DNA of 64,000 nt from Amnibacterium endophyticum (lineage in GTDB: Bacteria > Actinomycetota > Actinomycetes > Actinomycetales > Microbacteriaceae). The notes under the pieces were generated by a model. The model ran no database searches, was not told where the DNA came from, and saw only the letters and a program-made list of their open reading frames with translations. Positions 17,013 through 25,562 of the stretch are shown in pieces. Positions within the stretch are counted from its first letter, which is position 1; every line of letters starts with the position of its first letter. Where the stretch lies: NCBI RefSeq assembly GCF_042680685.1, contig NZ_JBHUEA010000020.1:1-64000 (forward strand), in the 5' to 3' direction. The translations under genes were made by a program, and so were the position numbers.

Positions 17013-17957
17013 TCATTCGCCAAGCAACGCCGGGAGCAGAAGCAGCACCGTCGGCACGACCACAAGGCCGACCGCTCCAGCCCCGACGCCGTACCGAAAT
17101 AGCGGGGAGAGCGTCCGGCCCGGCTGCTCGAGCCGAGAGATCCGCCGCTGCAGCGAGACCGGGTCGGCTGCCGGCAGCGCAGGTGGACGCGGAGCGGTAT
17201 CCCCTCGCGTGCCCGCGGCGACGACGCCGATGGCGTGCGCCAGCGTCGTCGTCGCGGCGGTGGTTCGCGCCCGATCGTCCGCGACCATCTCGATGAGCAG
17301 CCCCACGGCGTCCTGCGCACGGTTCGCGACGGGGAACCACGGCAGAGCGACGCGCCACGCGCGAAACGCCACGAGCACGACGTCGTGGTGCTGGCGCAGA
17401 TGTGCCCGCTCGTGCAGGACGACTGCGTCCACTTCCTCGGGTGCGAGCAGCTCGAGCAGCCCCGCCGACAAGACGGTTACCCGCTGCGCGCTGCCGGGCA
17501 GGCAGTACGCCACCGGGGCGGGCGTGTCGAGCAGACGAGTGCGCGGCACGTCCGGCAACGGGGTCGACAGCAGCAGCAGCAGGTCGAGGTGCCGCTGCCG
17601 CTGCTGCTGCACCTGCACGCCGGTGACGAGCAGATTGAGCAGCAAGTGCGCGCCGAGCAGCAGCGCCGCGCTCACGCCGACCAATGACAGCAGACTCGCC
17701 CCGCTCGGCAGTGCCCCGACGACGACCGACTGCACCAGCACAGATGCCGCCTGCAAAAGATGGTCTCCGTAGGGAGCGAGCCCTGCGGTGAGCAGGGCGC
17801 CGATCAGAGACAGCACGCCCGCCAGAGCAATCGCCTGCCACAGCACGAGCGCCTCGACCGGAGCAACATCGACCCATCGCGCCCGGGCCAGCGCCAACGG
17901 CACGGGCCAGGCAAGCGCGACCGCGAGCAGCCCGAGCAGTGCCGAGGCGAGCAGCAC
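17013..17957 (-). CDS. M56-family membrane metalloprotease (BlaR1/MecR1-like)
   Basis: 314-aa multi-span protein with Leu/Ala-rich membrane helices at the N-terminus and around residues 85-115, and a cytosolic zinc-protease segment VDAVVLHERAHLRQHHDVVL, giving HERAH as the HExxH site. A final hydrophobic segment closes the protein (GLVVVPTVLLLLPALL). It lacks the penicillin-binding sensor domain of BlaR1, like the shorter actinobacterial M56 proteins paired with BlaI-type repressors. The partner repressor ends 8 bp upstream. The family would cleave the repressor to relieve repression; the signal here is unknown. Confidence 0.88.
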   Translation of the reverse strand: MLLASALLGLLAVALAWPVPLALARARWVDVAPVEALVLWQAIALAGVLSLIGALLTAGLAPYGDHLLQAASVLVQSVVVGALPSGASLLSLVGVSAALLLGAHLLLNLLVTGVQVQQQRQRHLDLLLLLSTPLPDVPRTRLLDTPAPVAYCLPGSAQRVTVLSAGLLELLAPEEVDAVVLHERAHLRQHHDVVLVAFRAWRVALPWFPVANRAQDAVGLLIEMVADDRARTTAATTTLAHAIGVVAAGTRGDTAPRPPALPAADPVSLQRRISRLEQPGRTLSPLFRYGVGAGAVGLVVVPTVLLLLPALLGE

Positions 17958-17965
17958 GCCGCTGG

Positions 17966-18334
17966 TCAGTCCGTGCCGAGGAGGCGACGCAGCTGCGCCG
18001 TCTCGTCCGGCCCGGCCTGCCCGACAAAGCGGGCGAGGGCGGCTTGTCGGTCCGGTGCGGAGCCGAGGGCCTCGTGCATCAGGTCGGCGACGTGCTCATC
18101 TCTCGATCGAGCCGCAAAAAAGCGGTGCGGGCGCCTGGAACGGTCACGGCGCACGAACTGCTTCCGCTCCAGCCTGGTCAGCACCGTCAAAACGGTCGTG
18201 AGCGCGAGCGCAGGACGCTCGTGCTGTGCGCCGAGTCGGTCGCGCAACTCCTTGGCCTCCAGCGGCCCGGGTGCGCTCCACAGCTGCTCGAGGACCTCAC
18301 GCTCAAGATCACCCAGCGACGCCACGCCCACCAC
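17966..18334 (-). CDS. BlaI/MecI/CopY-family repressor
   Basis: 122-aa winged-helix repressor. The N-terminal DNA-binding domain reads LGDLEREVLEQLWSAPGPLE, then ALTTVLTVLTRLERKQFVRR and HRFFAA, matching BlaI-family recognition and wing elements. The C-terminal half supplies the dimer region. It is divergent from cydA, with two palindromes of BlaI-operator type in the 71 bp between them, and is followed by the M56 protease. It probably controls itself and the cytochrome bd operon; the regulatory link is inferred from layout. Confidence 0.93.
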   Translation of the reverse strand: MVGVASLGDLEREVLEQLWSAPGPLEAKELRDRLGAQHERPALALTTVLTVLTRLERKQFVRRDRSRRPHRFFAARSRDEHVADLMHEALGSAPDRQAALARFVGQAGPDETAQLRRLLGTD

Positions 18335-18340
18335 CCCCTC

Positions 18341-18357
18341 TTCTACGCGCCGTAGAA
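18341..18357. promoter_or_regulatory. BlaI-type operator 1
   Basis: Perfect palindrome TTCTACG-CGC-CGTAGAA, 7 bp upstream of the blaI-type start. It has a TAC/GTA core like known BlaI/MecI sites. Confidence 0.65.
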
Positions 18358-18365
18358 AAGAGGTA

Positions 18366-18382
18366 TTCTACGAGCGGTAGAA
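18366..18382. promoter_or_regulatory. BlaI-type operator 2
   Basis: TTCTAC-GAGCG-GTAGAA, 24 bp upstream of cydA and sharing the TTCTAC/GTAGAA arms with operator 1. It overlaps a TATTCT that could be a -10 element. Confidence 0.65.
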
Positions 18383-18405
18383 ATCTTGGCACGGGAAGCG
18401 CGGTG

Positions 18406-19971
18406 ATGGATCCACTTCTGATCGCACGGTGGCAGTTCGGCATCACCACCGTGTACCACTTCATGCTGGTGCCGCTGACAATCGGCCTCGGGCCGATCCT
18501 CGTGCTGCTGCAGTGGCGGTGGGTGCGAACCGGCGATGTCCGCTGGTACCGCGCCGTGAAGTTCTGGGGAAAGCTCTACCTGATCAACTTCATCCTGGGC
18601 GTGGCGACCGGGATCGTGCAGGAGTTCCAGTTCGGGATGGCCTGGAGCGCCTACAGCCGCTTCGTCGGGGACGTGTTCGGCGCTCCCCTGGCGATGGAGG
18701 GGCTGCTCGCCTTCTTCGTCGAGTCGACGTTCCTCGGCCTGTGGATCTTCGGCTGGGGCCGGCTGCCCAAGCGCGTGCACCTGGCGACCCTCGCGATGGC
18801 GGTCGCCGGATCGGTGCTGTCGGCGTACTTCATCATCGTCGCCAACTCGTGGATGCAGCACCCGGTCGGCGTGCAGCTGGTCGACGGGCGGCCCGTGATG
18901 ACCGATGTCGTCGCGGTACTGACCAACAACACGGCCCTGACCGCATTCGCGCACACCATGGCGGGATCCCTCGCCGTCGGCGGCGCCTTCCTGCTGGGCA
19001 TCGCCTGGTACCACCTGTGGCAGCGACGCCGGGACGGGATCGACTCCGTGGGGCTGGACGGTCGGGTGGTCGTCGGGGAGGATCCGACGATTCGCGGCCG
19101 GGATCGCGCCGACCACGCGGTCTGGATCACCTCACTGCGGATCGGCGCAGTGATCGCGGTGCTCGGGTTCGGGGCGGTGGCGATCACCGGGGACGCGCAG
19201 GGCAAGCTGATGTTCGTCCAGCAGCCGATGAAGATGGCGGCAGCCGAGGCTGCCTGCCATAGCGGCACGAGCTTCTCCGTGCTCACCATCGGCGACCCGG
19301 GCGCCACGGACTGCTCCGGGATCACCTACTCCCTGGAGGTGCCGGGGGTCCTGTCCTTCCTCGCCAACGGCGACTTCACCACCCCGGTCCGCGGCGTCGA
19401 CGAACTGCTCCCCCAGTACCAGCGCGACTACGGCACCACGGTCCCGGACTCACCGATCTACGGCGCCGCAGCAGGTACCCCGGTGGACTACGTGCCGATC
19501 ATGCCGGTCACCTACTGGGGCTTCCGTCTCATGATCGGCTTCGGCGGGGTTGCAGCGTTCGCGGCCGCGGTGGCCCTCTGGCTGACCCGAAAGGGCACGG
19601 TGCCGGCCGCGAAGCCGGTCATGCAACTGGCGGTAGCGGGCATCCTGGCCCCATTCGCAGCGAATGTCGCCGGCTGGGTCTTCACCGAGATGGGCAGGCA
19701 GCCCTTCGTCGTCGCGCCCAACCCGACGCCCGGCGGCATCGACGGGGTCTTCATGTTCACCGCAGCAGCGGTGTCCCCCGGCGTCAGCGCCGCTGAACTA
19801 ATCACCTCCCTGGTCGCGCTGGGCGCGATCTACGCGGTTCTGTTGATCGTGGAGGTCGTCCTGCTGGTGCGATACGTCCGTGGCGGGGTCGCCGCGGCCC
19901 TGCCCGAGTTCGACCATGACGACGACAGCGACCAACCGCGACGCGACGACGTGCTCGCGTTCGCCTACTGA
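18406..19971 (+). CDS. cydA: Cytochrome bd oxidase subunit I
   Basis: 521-aa quinol oxidase subunit that carries the hemes and oxidises quinol while reducing oxygen to water at high affinity. It opens MDPLLIARWQFGITTVYHFM with the heme ligand His18. EGLLAFFVEST gives Glu98 and Glu106, FAHTMAG gives His183, and the conserved FTEMGRQPF segment is near residue 435. About nine membrane helices. The quinol loop is short, as in non-enterobacterial enzymes. The ATG at 18406 is preferred over GTG 18403; GGGAAG lies upstream. First gene of cydA-cydB-cydDC, likely repressed by the divergent BlaI-type regulator. Confidence 0.97.
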   Translation: MDPLLIARWQFGITTVYHFMLVPLTIGLGPILVLLQWRWVRTGDVRWYRAVKFWGKLYLINFILGVATGIVQEFQFGMAWSAYSRFVGDVFGAPLAMEGLLAFFVESTFLGLWIFGWGRLPKRVHLATLAMAVAGSVLSAYFIIVANSWMQHPVGVQLVDGRPVMTDVVAVLTNNTALTAFAHTMAGSLAVGGAFLLGIAWYHLWQRRRDGIDSVGLDGRVVVGEDPTIRGRDRADHAVWITSLRIGAVIAVLGFGAVAITGDAQGKLMFVQQPMKMAAAEAACHSGTSFSVLTIGDPGATDCSGITYSLEVPGVLSFLANGDFTTPVRGVDELLPQYQRDYGTTVPDSPIYGAAAGTPVDYVPIMPVTYWGFRLMIGFGGVAAFAAAVALWLTRKGTVPAAKPVMQLAVAGILAPFAANVAGWVFTEMGRQPFVVAPNPTPGGIDGVFMFTAAAVSPGVSAAELITSLVALGAIYAVLLIVEVVLLVRYVRGGVAAALPEFDHDDDSDQPRRDDVLAFAY

Positions 19972-19989
19972 CGGGCTAGGAGCCTTCTC

Positions 19990-21024
19990 GTGGAGACCGC
20001 ACTGCCCGTCATCTGGTTCGGGGTCATCGCGCTGCTATGGACGGGGTACCTGCTGCTGGAGGGCTTCGACCTCGGCGTGGGCATGCACATGCTGCTCACC
20101 GCCCGGTCCGGTAAGGAGCGCCGCGCGATGCTCAACACCATCGGTCCGGTCTGGGACGGCAACGAGGTGTGGCTGATCACCGCCATCGGCGGCACCTTCG
20201 CCGCCTTCCCGTCCTGGTACAGCACGCTGCTGTCGTCCACGTACCTGCTGGTGCTCGTCGTGCTCTTTGGCCTGATCGTCCGCGCGGTGGCGATCGAGTG
20301 GGCGGGCAAGGGGCGCACCGACCGTTGGCGCCGCGGCTGGGACACTGCGATGTCGCTGGCCTCCTTCATCGTCGCCTTCGGCATCGGCGCCATGCTCGCC
20401 CTGACCACGCTCGGTCTGCCGATCGACGCAGCGGGCGAACGGGTCGGCGGCGCCTTCGCCTGGGCGACACCGGCGGCCCTACTCGGCGGCCTCGCCGCGG
20501 TCGGCTTCGCGCTCGCTCACGCGTCGAACTTCCTCGCCCTGAAGACCGATGGCGCGGTCCGGCACCGCGCCGGCTCCTTCTCGGCCCGGATTGCGCCCGG
20601 CCTGCTCGTACCCATGCTCGTGTGGGCGGCGACCGTGCAACTCGCTCATGGACGGGGCTGGACCTGGCTGACGCTCGGCGTGGCGCTGCTCGCCGGCGTC
20701 GGCACCTGGTGGGCTGCAGGGCGACGACGCGAGGCGGCAGCCTTCCTCGGCACCGCGCTGCTGCTCGTCGCCTCGACGGTGACGGTGTTCGGCAGCGCCT
20801 TCCCCGTGGTCCTGCCCTCTTCCGTGGATCCCGCCGCGAACCTGACCGTGTGGAATGCCGCCGCCTCGCCGTACGCGCTCGGCGTGCTGACCGCCGTCGC
20901 GGCGTTCGGAGTTCCGCTTGTCATCGGCTATCAGGCGTGGAGCTACTGGGTGTTCCGCCGCCGCCTCAGCGCCGATTCGATTCCCGAAGCACACGTCTTC
21001 GCCGCCGCTGTACGGCGCAGATGA
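19990..21024 (+). CDS. cydB: Cytochrome bd oxidase subunit II
   Basis: 344-aa membrane subunit paired with CydA. It opens VETALPVIWFGVIALLWTGY and continues LLLEGFDLGVGMHMLLTA, the standard CydB signature, then GPVWDGNEVWLITAIGGTFA with the conserved acidic and Trp residues. Eight or so hydrophobic helices follow. GTG start at 19990 with AGGAG upstream; the stop overlaps the next start by 4 nt (ATGA). Confidence 0.97.
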   Translation: METALPVIWFGVIALLWTGYLLLEGFDLGVGMHMLLTARSGKERRAMLNTIGPVWDGNEVWLITAIGGTFAAFPSWYSTLLSSTYLLVLVVLFGLIVRAVAIEWAGKGRTDRWRRGWDTAMSLASFIVAFGIGAMLALTTLGLPIDAAGERVGGAFAWATPAALLGGLAAVGFALAHASNFLALKTDGAVRHRAGSFSARIAPGLLVPMLVWAATVQLAHGRGWTWLTLGVALLAGVGTWWAAGRRREAAAFLGTALLLVASTVTVFGSAFPVVLPSSVDPAANLTVWNAAASPYALGVLTAVAAFGVPLVIGYQAWSYWVFRRRLSADSIPEAHVFAAAVRRR

Positions 21025-24000
21025 GTGCTCAACCGTCGCCCCTGGCCGCGCTGCGCACGCTCCGGCCGCTGGAGCGGTACCTGCTGGGCGCCGCCGGAAG
21101 CGTCCGGGCCGCGGGCCTGGTCCTGGTAGCCGAGGGGATCGCGTCGGCAATCGCCGGCGTCACCGCCGACGGCTCCCCATCGAGGGGCGCCCTCGTGATG
21201 ACCGGGGTGGGCGTGCTCCTGCGTGTCCTCGCGGCCTGGGCCACCCCGGCGATCGCGGCGAGGGCCGCCGCCGCCGCCAAGCAGCGGCTGCGCGCCGAGC
21301 TGCTGCCCGCGCTCGTACGCCGTCCCGCCACACGGCTGGGCTCCCGTTCCATGCTGGCCACCGACGGGCTGGACGACCTCGACGACTACGCGGCCGAGTA
21401 CCTGCCCGCCCTGCTCGCCTCCGTCACCGTCCCGCCGCTGGTCGGGCTGGTCATTCTGGCCTCGGATCCGCTGTCCGCGCTGATCCTCGTCTGCACCGTA
21501 CCGCTGGTTCCCATCTTCGCCGCGCTGATCGGACTGCACACCCGCGACCGGGTCGCCACCGCCATGGACGCCCTGGACCGGCTCGCCGACCACCTCCTCG
21601 AACTCGCTCGAGGACTCCCCGTCCTGGTCGGACTGAGCCGTCTGGAGCAGCAGACCGCCGCCTTGGACCACATCGCCGAGGACCAGCGCCGAAAGACCAG
21701 CGCCGTGCTGCGCACCGCATTCCTGTCCGCCCTCGCCCTCGAACTCGTCGCCACCTTGTCCGTCGCGGTGATCGCCGTGGTGATCGGCCTCCGGCTCCTC
21801 AGCGGCGACCTGACGCTGGCGGTCGGGCTGGCGGTGCTGCTACTGGCGCCGGAGGTCTTCGGTCCGCTCCGCGACGTCGGAGCCGCCTTCCACCAGTCCG
21901 AAGCCGGGCTCGAGTCCCAGCGTCGAGCCCAGCACCTGATCGACACCAGTCCCCGCCCGGACCTGCGCCACGGGAAGCGGGCACGGGTCCGCACCACTCG
22001 CCTCTCGGTCACCCACGCCGGCCGTGCCGTCGCTGCGGTCCGCGAGCTGAATCTCGACGTCGCGCCCGGCTCCATCGTGCTGCTGGCAGGGCCGAGCGGC
22101 TCGGGCAAGTCGAGCGTGATCGACGTGCTCGCCGGCCGAGGTGCCGCGCTCGACCCGCAGGCGTCGGTTCTGGGGCAGATCGAGGTCGAAGCCGACGATG
22201 TCGCCTATCTGCCCCAGCATCCCCGCTGGTCGGCGACCACCCTGCGCGGCGAGCTCGAAGGCTTCGGCGCGGACCCCACCACCGCCATGCAGGTGCTCTC
22301 CACACTCGGGCTCGCCGCTCTCGCCGACGCCGATCCCGCTAGCTGCAGCCCGGGTGAGGTCCGCCGGCTCGCACTCGCACGGGTCCTCGTCCGCGTCCAA
22401 GCCGGCGCCCGCACCGTCCTGCTCGACGAGCCCACCGCGCACCTCGACCCCGCCTCGGCCGAGCAGGTCAGAACGCTGCTGGTCGACCTCGCACGGACCC
22501 GAGGCTGCGCTGTGATCCTCGTCAGCCACGACCCTCTGACCGGCGCTCTCGCGGACAGGAGCGTCGACCTCGCTGCGACGCACTGCACGGGCGAGAAGCC
22601 GGAACACGGGCCCAAGGGCGCGGCGGCCACAGCGCGGGAACATCGAGCCGTGCCCGTCGCCACCGGGTCCGCTTGGCGGGCACTGCTGGTGATCGTTCGG
22701 TCGGCCGCTGGACAATTCGCCGCGGCGACGCTGCTCGGGGCAGCGGCGACCGCATCCTCGGTCGCACTGCTCGGCGTCTCGGCGTGGCTGATCGTGCGCG
22801 CTGCGGAGGAGCCGGGCATCACCGCTCTTTCAATCGCGATCGTCGGGGTGCGTGGGCTGGGCATCGGCCGCGCCGTACTGCGCTACGCCGAACGGCTGAC
22901 CGCCCACGACGCCGCGCTGCTGGCTGTCAGCCGGCTCCGCAACCGGCTGTGGCTCGCCACCGCGCGCCAAGGTCCGATCGGCCGCGCCGCCACCGCGCCG
23001 ACCGTTGCGATTCAGATACTGGTCCTCGACCCAGACCGTGCCCGTGACGGTGTGATTCGCACTGCGGTGCCCGCCCTGACCGCCGCCGCCGCGCTTCTCG
23101 GAGGAGTGGTCGCTGTGACGGCCCTGCTCCCTGCAGCCGGCTTCGTCGGCGCGCTGCTGCTCGTCGCTGGTGGGCTGCTCGCCGTCTGGGGCTTCATCAG
23201 GGCGGGGACGATCGAGCGGACAGCCGCGACAGCCCGGTCGGCAGCGGTCGCCGCCACCGCCGGGCTGCTGGCGGCCGCCGACGACCTGGCAGCCAACGGG
23301 GCCGCTCGTCGGGCCGTCGCGACCGCTCTGAGCAGCGCTGCTGCTGCCGACAGCGCCTCGGCGCGTCTTCGACGCCTCGGCGGCGTCCTAAATGCGATCG
23401 CTGTCCTGATCACCGGCACGGCGGCGATCGGTCTTCTACTCTCTGCTGTCGCCGCCGGCACGGTTCCCCCGGCCGGGGTCGCAGTGCTCGCCCTGCTGCC
23501 GCTCGGGCTGACGGGTCCGCTGCAACAACTCGCCTCAGCCGCGTCGAGTTGGCCCCTCCTCGCTCGCACACTGGCACGCGTTGATGCGGCCTCCGCCGTG
23601 CCTGCATGGGCACCCGATAGCGGTCCGGTGGGTCAGCTGGATCCCGTGGAGGAGGTGCGGCTGGAACGCCTTTCAGCCACCTACCCGGGCGGCGAGCCGG
23701 TCCTGCAGGACGTTTCAGCTTCGGTCCGTCGCGGCGAGCACCTGGTCGTCACCGGTCCGTCCGGCAGCGGCAAATCGACGCTGCTCGCCCTCCTGCTGCG
23801 CTACCTGGACCCCTCGGCGGGGGCGGTGCTGCTCAACGGCATCGACGAACGGCGCATCGCTCCCCACGCTATCCGGCGCCGAGTCGCCTGGTGCCCGCAG
23901 GAGGCGCACCTCTTCGACTCCACCATCCGCGGCAATCTGCTGCTCGGCATCCCGCCCGGCGAGCACGTCGAGGAGACCGCCCTCATCGGCGTGCTCGAGC

Positions 24001-24380
24001 GCGCCGGACTCGCCGACCTACTCGACACCCTTCCCGCCGGCCTCGACACCCCCGTCGGTCCCGGAGGGTCCTGGCTCTCGGGCGGCCAACGTCAACGCCT
24101 AGCCGTCGCTCGCACGATCCTCACCGGCGCGGACACGATCCTGCTCGACGAACCCACCGCTCATCTCGATCGGCTCGGCGCCGAGGCCCTCGTGCACGAC
24201 CTCACTGCCGCCCTTCACGAGCAGATCCTCATTACCGTCACCCACGACTTCTCGCTTCTCCCACACGGGACAGCGCGACTTCGCCTGCCCGGAACCTTCG
24301 AACGTGCGTTGCGGTCAGCAGGGCCAAGACTCGCCCTGCGGGATGACCTCGACCGCGCCCGCGGGCATCCTTTGCAGTAG
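21021..24380 (+). CDS. cydDC: Fused CydD-CydC ABC transporter
   Basis: 1119-aa fusion of both halves of the thiol (glutathione/cysteine) exporter needed to assemble cytochrome bd. First membrane domain residues ~20-310; first ATPase with P-loop AGPSGSGKSS near 355-364 and Walker B VLLDEPTAHLD. Second membrane domain from ~550 (AWRALLVIVRSAAGQF); second ATPase with TGPSGSGKST near 910, signature LSGGQRQRLAVAR near 1019 and DEPTAHLD. The first signature is degenerate (CSPGEVRRLALAR), so the two sites are asymmetric. CydDC fusions are common in actinobacteria. ATGA overlap with cydB. Confidence 0.95.
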   Translation: MSAQPSPLAALRTLRPLERYLLGAAGSVRAAGLVLVAEGIASAIAGVTADGSPSRGALVMTGVGVLLRVLAAWATPAIAARAAAAAKQRLRAELLPALVRRPATRLGSRSMLATDGLDDLDDYAAEYLPALLASVTVPPLVGLVILASDPLSALILVCTVPLVPIFAALIGLHTRDRVATAMDALDRLADHLLELARGLPVLVGLSRLEQQTAALDHIAEDQRRKTSAVLRTAFLSALALELVATLSVAVIAVVIGLRLLSGDLTLAVGLAVLLLAPEVFGPLRDVGAAFHQSEAGLESQRRAQHLIDTSPRPDLRHGKRARVRTTRLSVTHAGRAVAAVRELNLDVAPGSIVLLAGPSGSGKSSVIDVLAGRGAALDPQASVLGQIEVEADDVAYLPQHPRWSATTLRGELEGFGADPTTAMQVLSTLGLAALADADPASCSPGEVRRLALARVLVRVQAGARTVLLDEPTAHLDPASAEQVRTLLVDLARTRGCAVILVSHDPLTGALADRSVDLAATHCTGEKPEHGPKGAAATAREHRAVPVATGSAWRALLVIVRSAAGQFAAATLLGAAATASSVALLGVSAWLIVRAAEEPGITALSIAIVGVRGLGIGRAVLRYAERLTAHDAALLAVSRLRNRLWLATARQGPIGRAATAPTVAIQILVLDPDRARDGVIRTAVPALTAAAALLGGVVAVTALLPAAGFVGALLLVAGGLLAVWGFIRAGTIERTAATARSAAVAATAGLLAAADDLAANGAARRAVATALSSAAAADSASARLRRLGGVLNAIAVLITGTAAIGLLLSAVAAGTVPPAGVAVLALLPLGLTGPLQQLASAASSWPLLARTLARVDAASAVPAWAPDSGPVGQLDPVEEVRLERLSATYPGGEPVLQDVSASVRRGEHLVVTGPSGSGKSTLLALLLRYLDPSAGAVLLNGIDERRIAPHAIRRRVAWCPQEAHLFDSTIRGNLLLGIPPGEHVEETALIGVLERAGLADLLDTLPAGLDTPVGPGGSWLSGGQRQRLAVARTILTGADTILLDEPTAHLDRLGAEALVHDLTAALHEQILITVTHDFSLLPHGTARLRLPGTFERALRSAGPRLALRDDLDRARGHPLQ

Positions 24381-24579
24381 CGAGCAGGAGCTGCAGAACA
24401 TCAACAGTGCTTCGCTCAGGCCCCTGCCCGGCGCCCAGGGCAGGAGACGATGACGCGCGGACTGTGGAGCCTCGTACGCGCACGCGGCTTCGACGAGTGG
24501 CGGAGGACTATCTCGTCCCGAGAAGGCGCTACCGGCACCCGAGTAGGTCGTGGGTCTTCCTCGGCGTCGCGAGTGTGGC

Positions 24580-25218
24580 TTATCGGAGGCCGGGAGCTGT
24601 CGCGATCGTCGTTGCTGCGGTGTCGGTGCGGACGACACGAATCTGCCGGATGTCAGTGACACTCACAGACGTCGCGCCGGTAATTCGCACTTGCGGTCGT
24701 GCTGCCGCGGACCACGTCGCAGCGGTCTCGGAGCGGCCTGCGCTGCTGTCGATCTGAAGGACGAAGGTCCCGGCGGTCGGAAGGTCGTCGAGCTCGAGGT
24801 TGATCGCGGTGCCCCAGGGTTTCGTCACGAGTACTGCGTCGCCGGTGACGGCCGAGGCGCCCGTGGCGGTGAACGCCGTCCGAGGAGCGGCCGTACCGCT
24901 GCCGAGCACGACCGCTCCGGTCACGGCTGCAGCCAACGCGATGGTGCTCACGGCGGCGACACCCGCACGGCGCTGCCACCGTTTCCGACCAACGGAGCGC
25001 CCTGCCTTCAGCAGCCGGGCTCTGGCCGCCGGATTCGGTGCGCGACTCGGCTCAAGGTCCGCAGTGCGCAGCAGCGCTGGGATGCCGGCGACGGCCGCCA
25101 AATCGGTGCGGCACCGGCCGCAACCGGCCAGGTGGACCTCATAGGCAGCACGGTCGGTGCTGGCCAGGCCGCCGAGCACATACGCGCCGAGGTCGTGGTG
25201 CGGATCGTCCAGGGTCAT
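24580..25218 (-). CDS. Zinc-binding anti-sigma factor (RskA/anti-SigK-like)
   Basis: 212-aa membrane anti-sigma factor. N-terminal zinc domain: HHDLGAYVLGGLASTDRAAY then HLAGCGRC, giving the H-X3-C-X2-C motif. One membrane span lies near residues 95-115 (AGVAAVSTIALAAAVTGAVV). The extracytoplasmic RskA-type domain follows (VTKPWGTAINLELDDLPTAG). The ATG at 25218 overlaps the sigma-factor stop. It should bind the cognate ECF sigma factor until proteolysis, but that sigma gene is truncated here, so the protein has lost its partner in this replicon. Confidence 0.9.
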   Translation of the reverse strand: MTLDDPHHDLGAYVLGGLASTDRAAYEVHLAGCGRCRTDLAAVAGIPALLRTADLEPSRAPNPAARARLLKAGRSVGRKRWQRRAGVAAVSTIALAAAVTGAVVLGSGTAAPRTAFTATGASAVTGDAVLVTKPWGTAINLELDDLPTAGTFVLQIDSSAGRSETAATWSAAARPQVRITGATSVSVTDIRQIRVVRTDTAATTIATAPGLR

Positions 25219-25392
25219 CGAGTCACTCCCAGTTCGTTGAGCACGCCCCTGAGGGCTTTCAACGCGTAATAGCTGCGGGACTTCACCGTCCCGGCCGGGA
25301 TGCCCAGCAGGACTGCGGTCTCCGCGACGCTCCACCCGTCGTAAAAGAGCAGTCGAACGACGGTGCGGTGGTCGTCCGACAACCGCTCTAGC
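25215..25392 (-). pseudogene. 3' fragment of an ECF sigma factor (region 4)
   Basis: Encodes LERLSDDHRTVVRLLFYDGW, then SVAETAVLLGIPAGTVKSRS and YYALKALRGVLNEL: sigma-70 region 4 with its helix-turn-helix. Regions 2 and 3 are missing. The reading frame begins abruptly at the end of an IS481-type sequence. The stop overlaps the anti-sigma start (ATGA), as in intact sigK-rskA-type pairs. Confidence 0.9.
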
Positions 25393-25539
25393 TGTACCCG
25401 GTCAGGACGTTGGTGTCAGGCGGCTGACGGGTGGGTGACCTCCGAGGGCTGAGTGGCGTCGTCGAGTGTTGTAGTGCTCGAGCCATGGTGCAAGGGCGTC
25501 TCGGCGAGCCTCCTTCGGAGACGTAAGCCTCTGCGCTCG
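25393..25539 (-). mobile_element. IS481-family remnant: terminal repeat and transposase C-terminus
   Basis: Minus-strand frame 25539-25402 encodes LTSPKEARRDALAPWLEHYN, then TRRRHSALGGHPPVSRLTPT and a stop, the hallmark C-terminus of IS481 transposases. The outer end begins TGTACCCGGTCAGGACG at 25393, with the TGT start typical of IS481 inverted repeats. Everything upstream of the transposase tail is gone. This is the junction between cyd/anti-sigma DNA and the plasmid-like DNA to the right. Confidence 0.8.
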
Positions 25540-25562
25540 GCAAGTGGAGTCGGGGCCAGCGT

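Noticed and set aside
24450..24659. 69-codon plus-strand ORF with a good ribosome site
   Set aside because: Overlaps the anti-sigma gene antisense, low-complexity Arg/Ser product; could be a decayed gene but not supportable.
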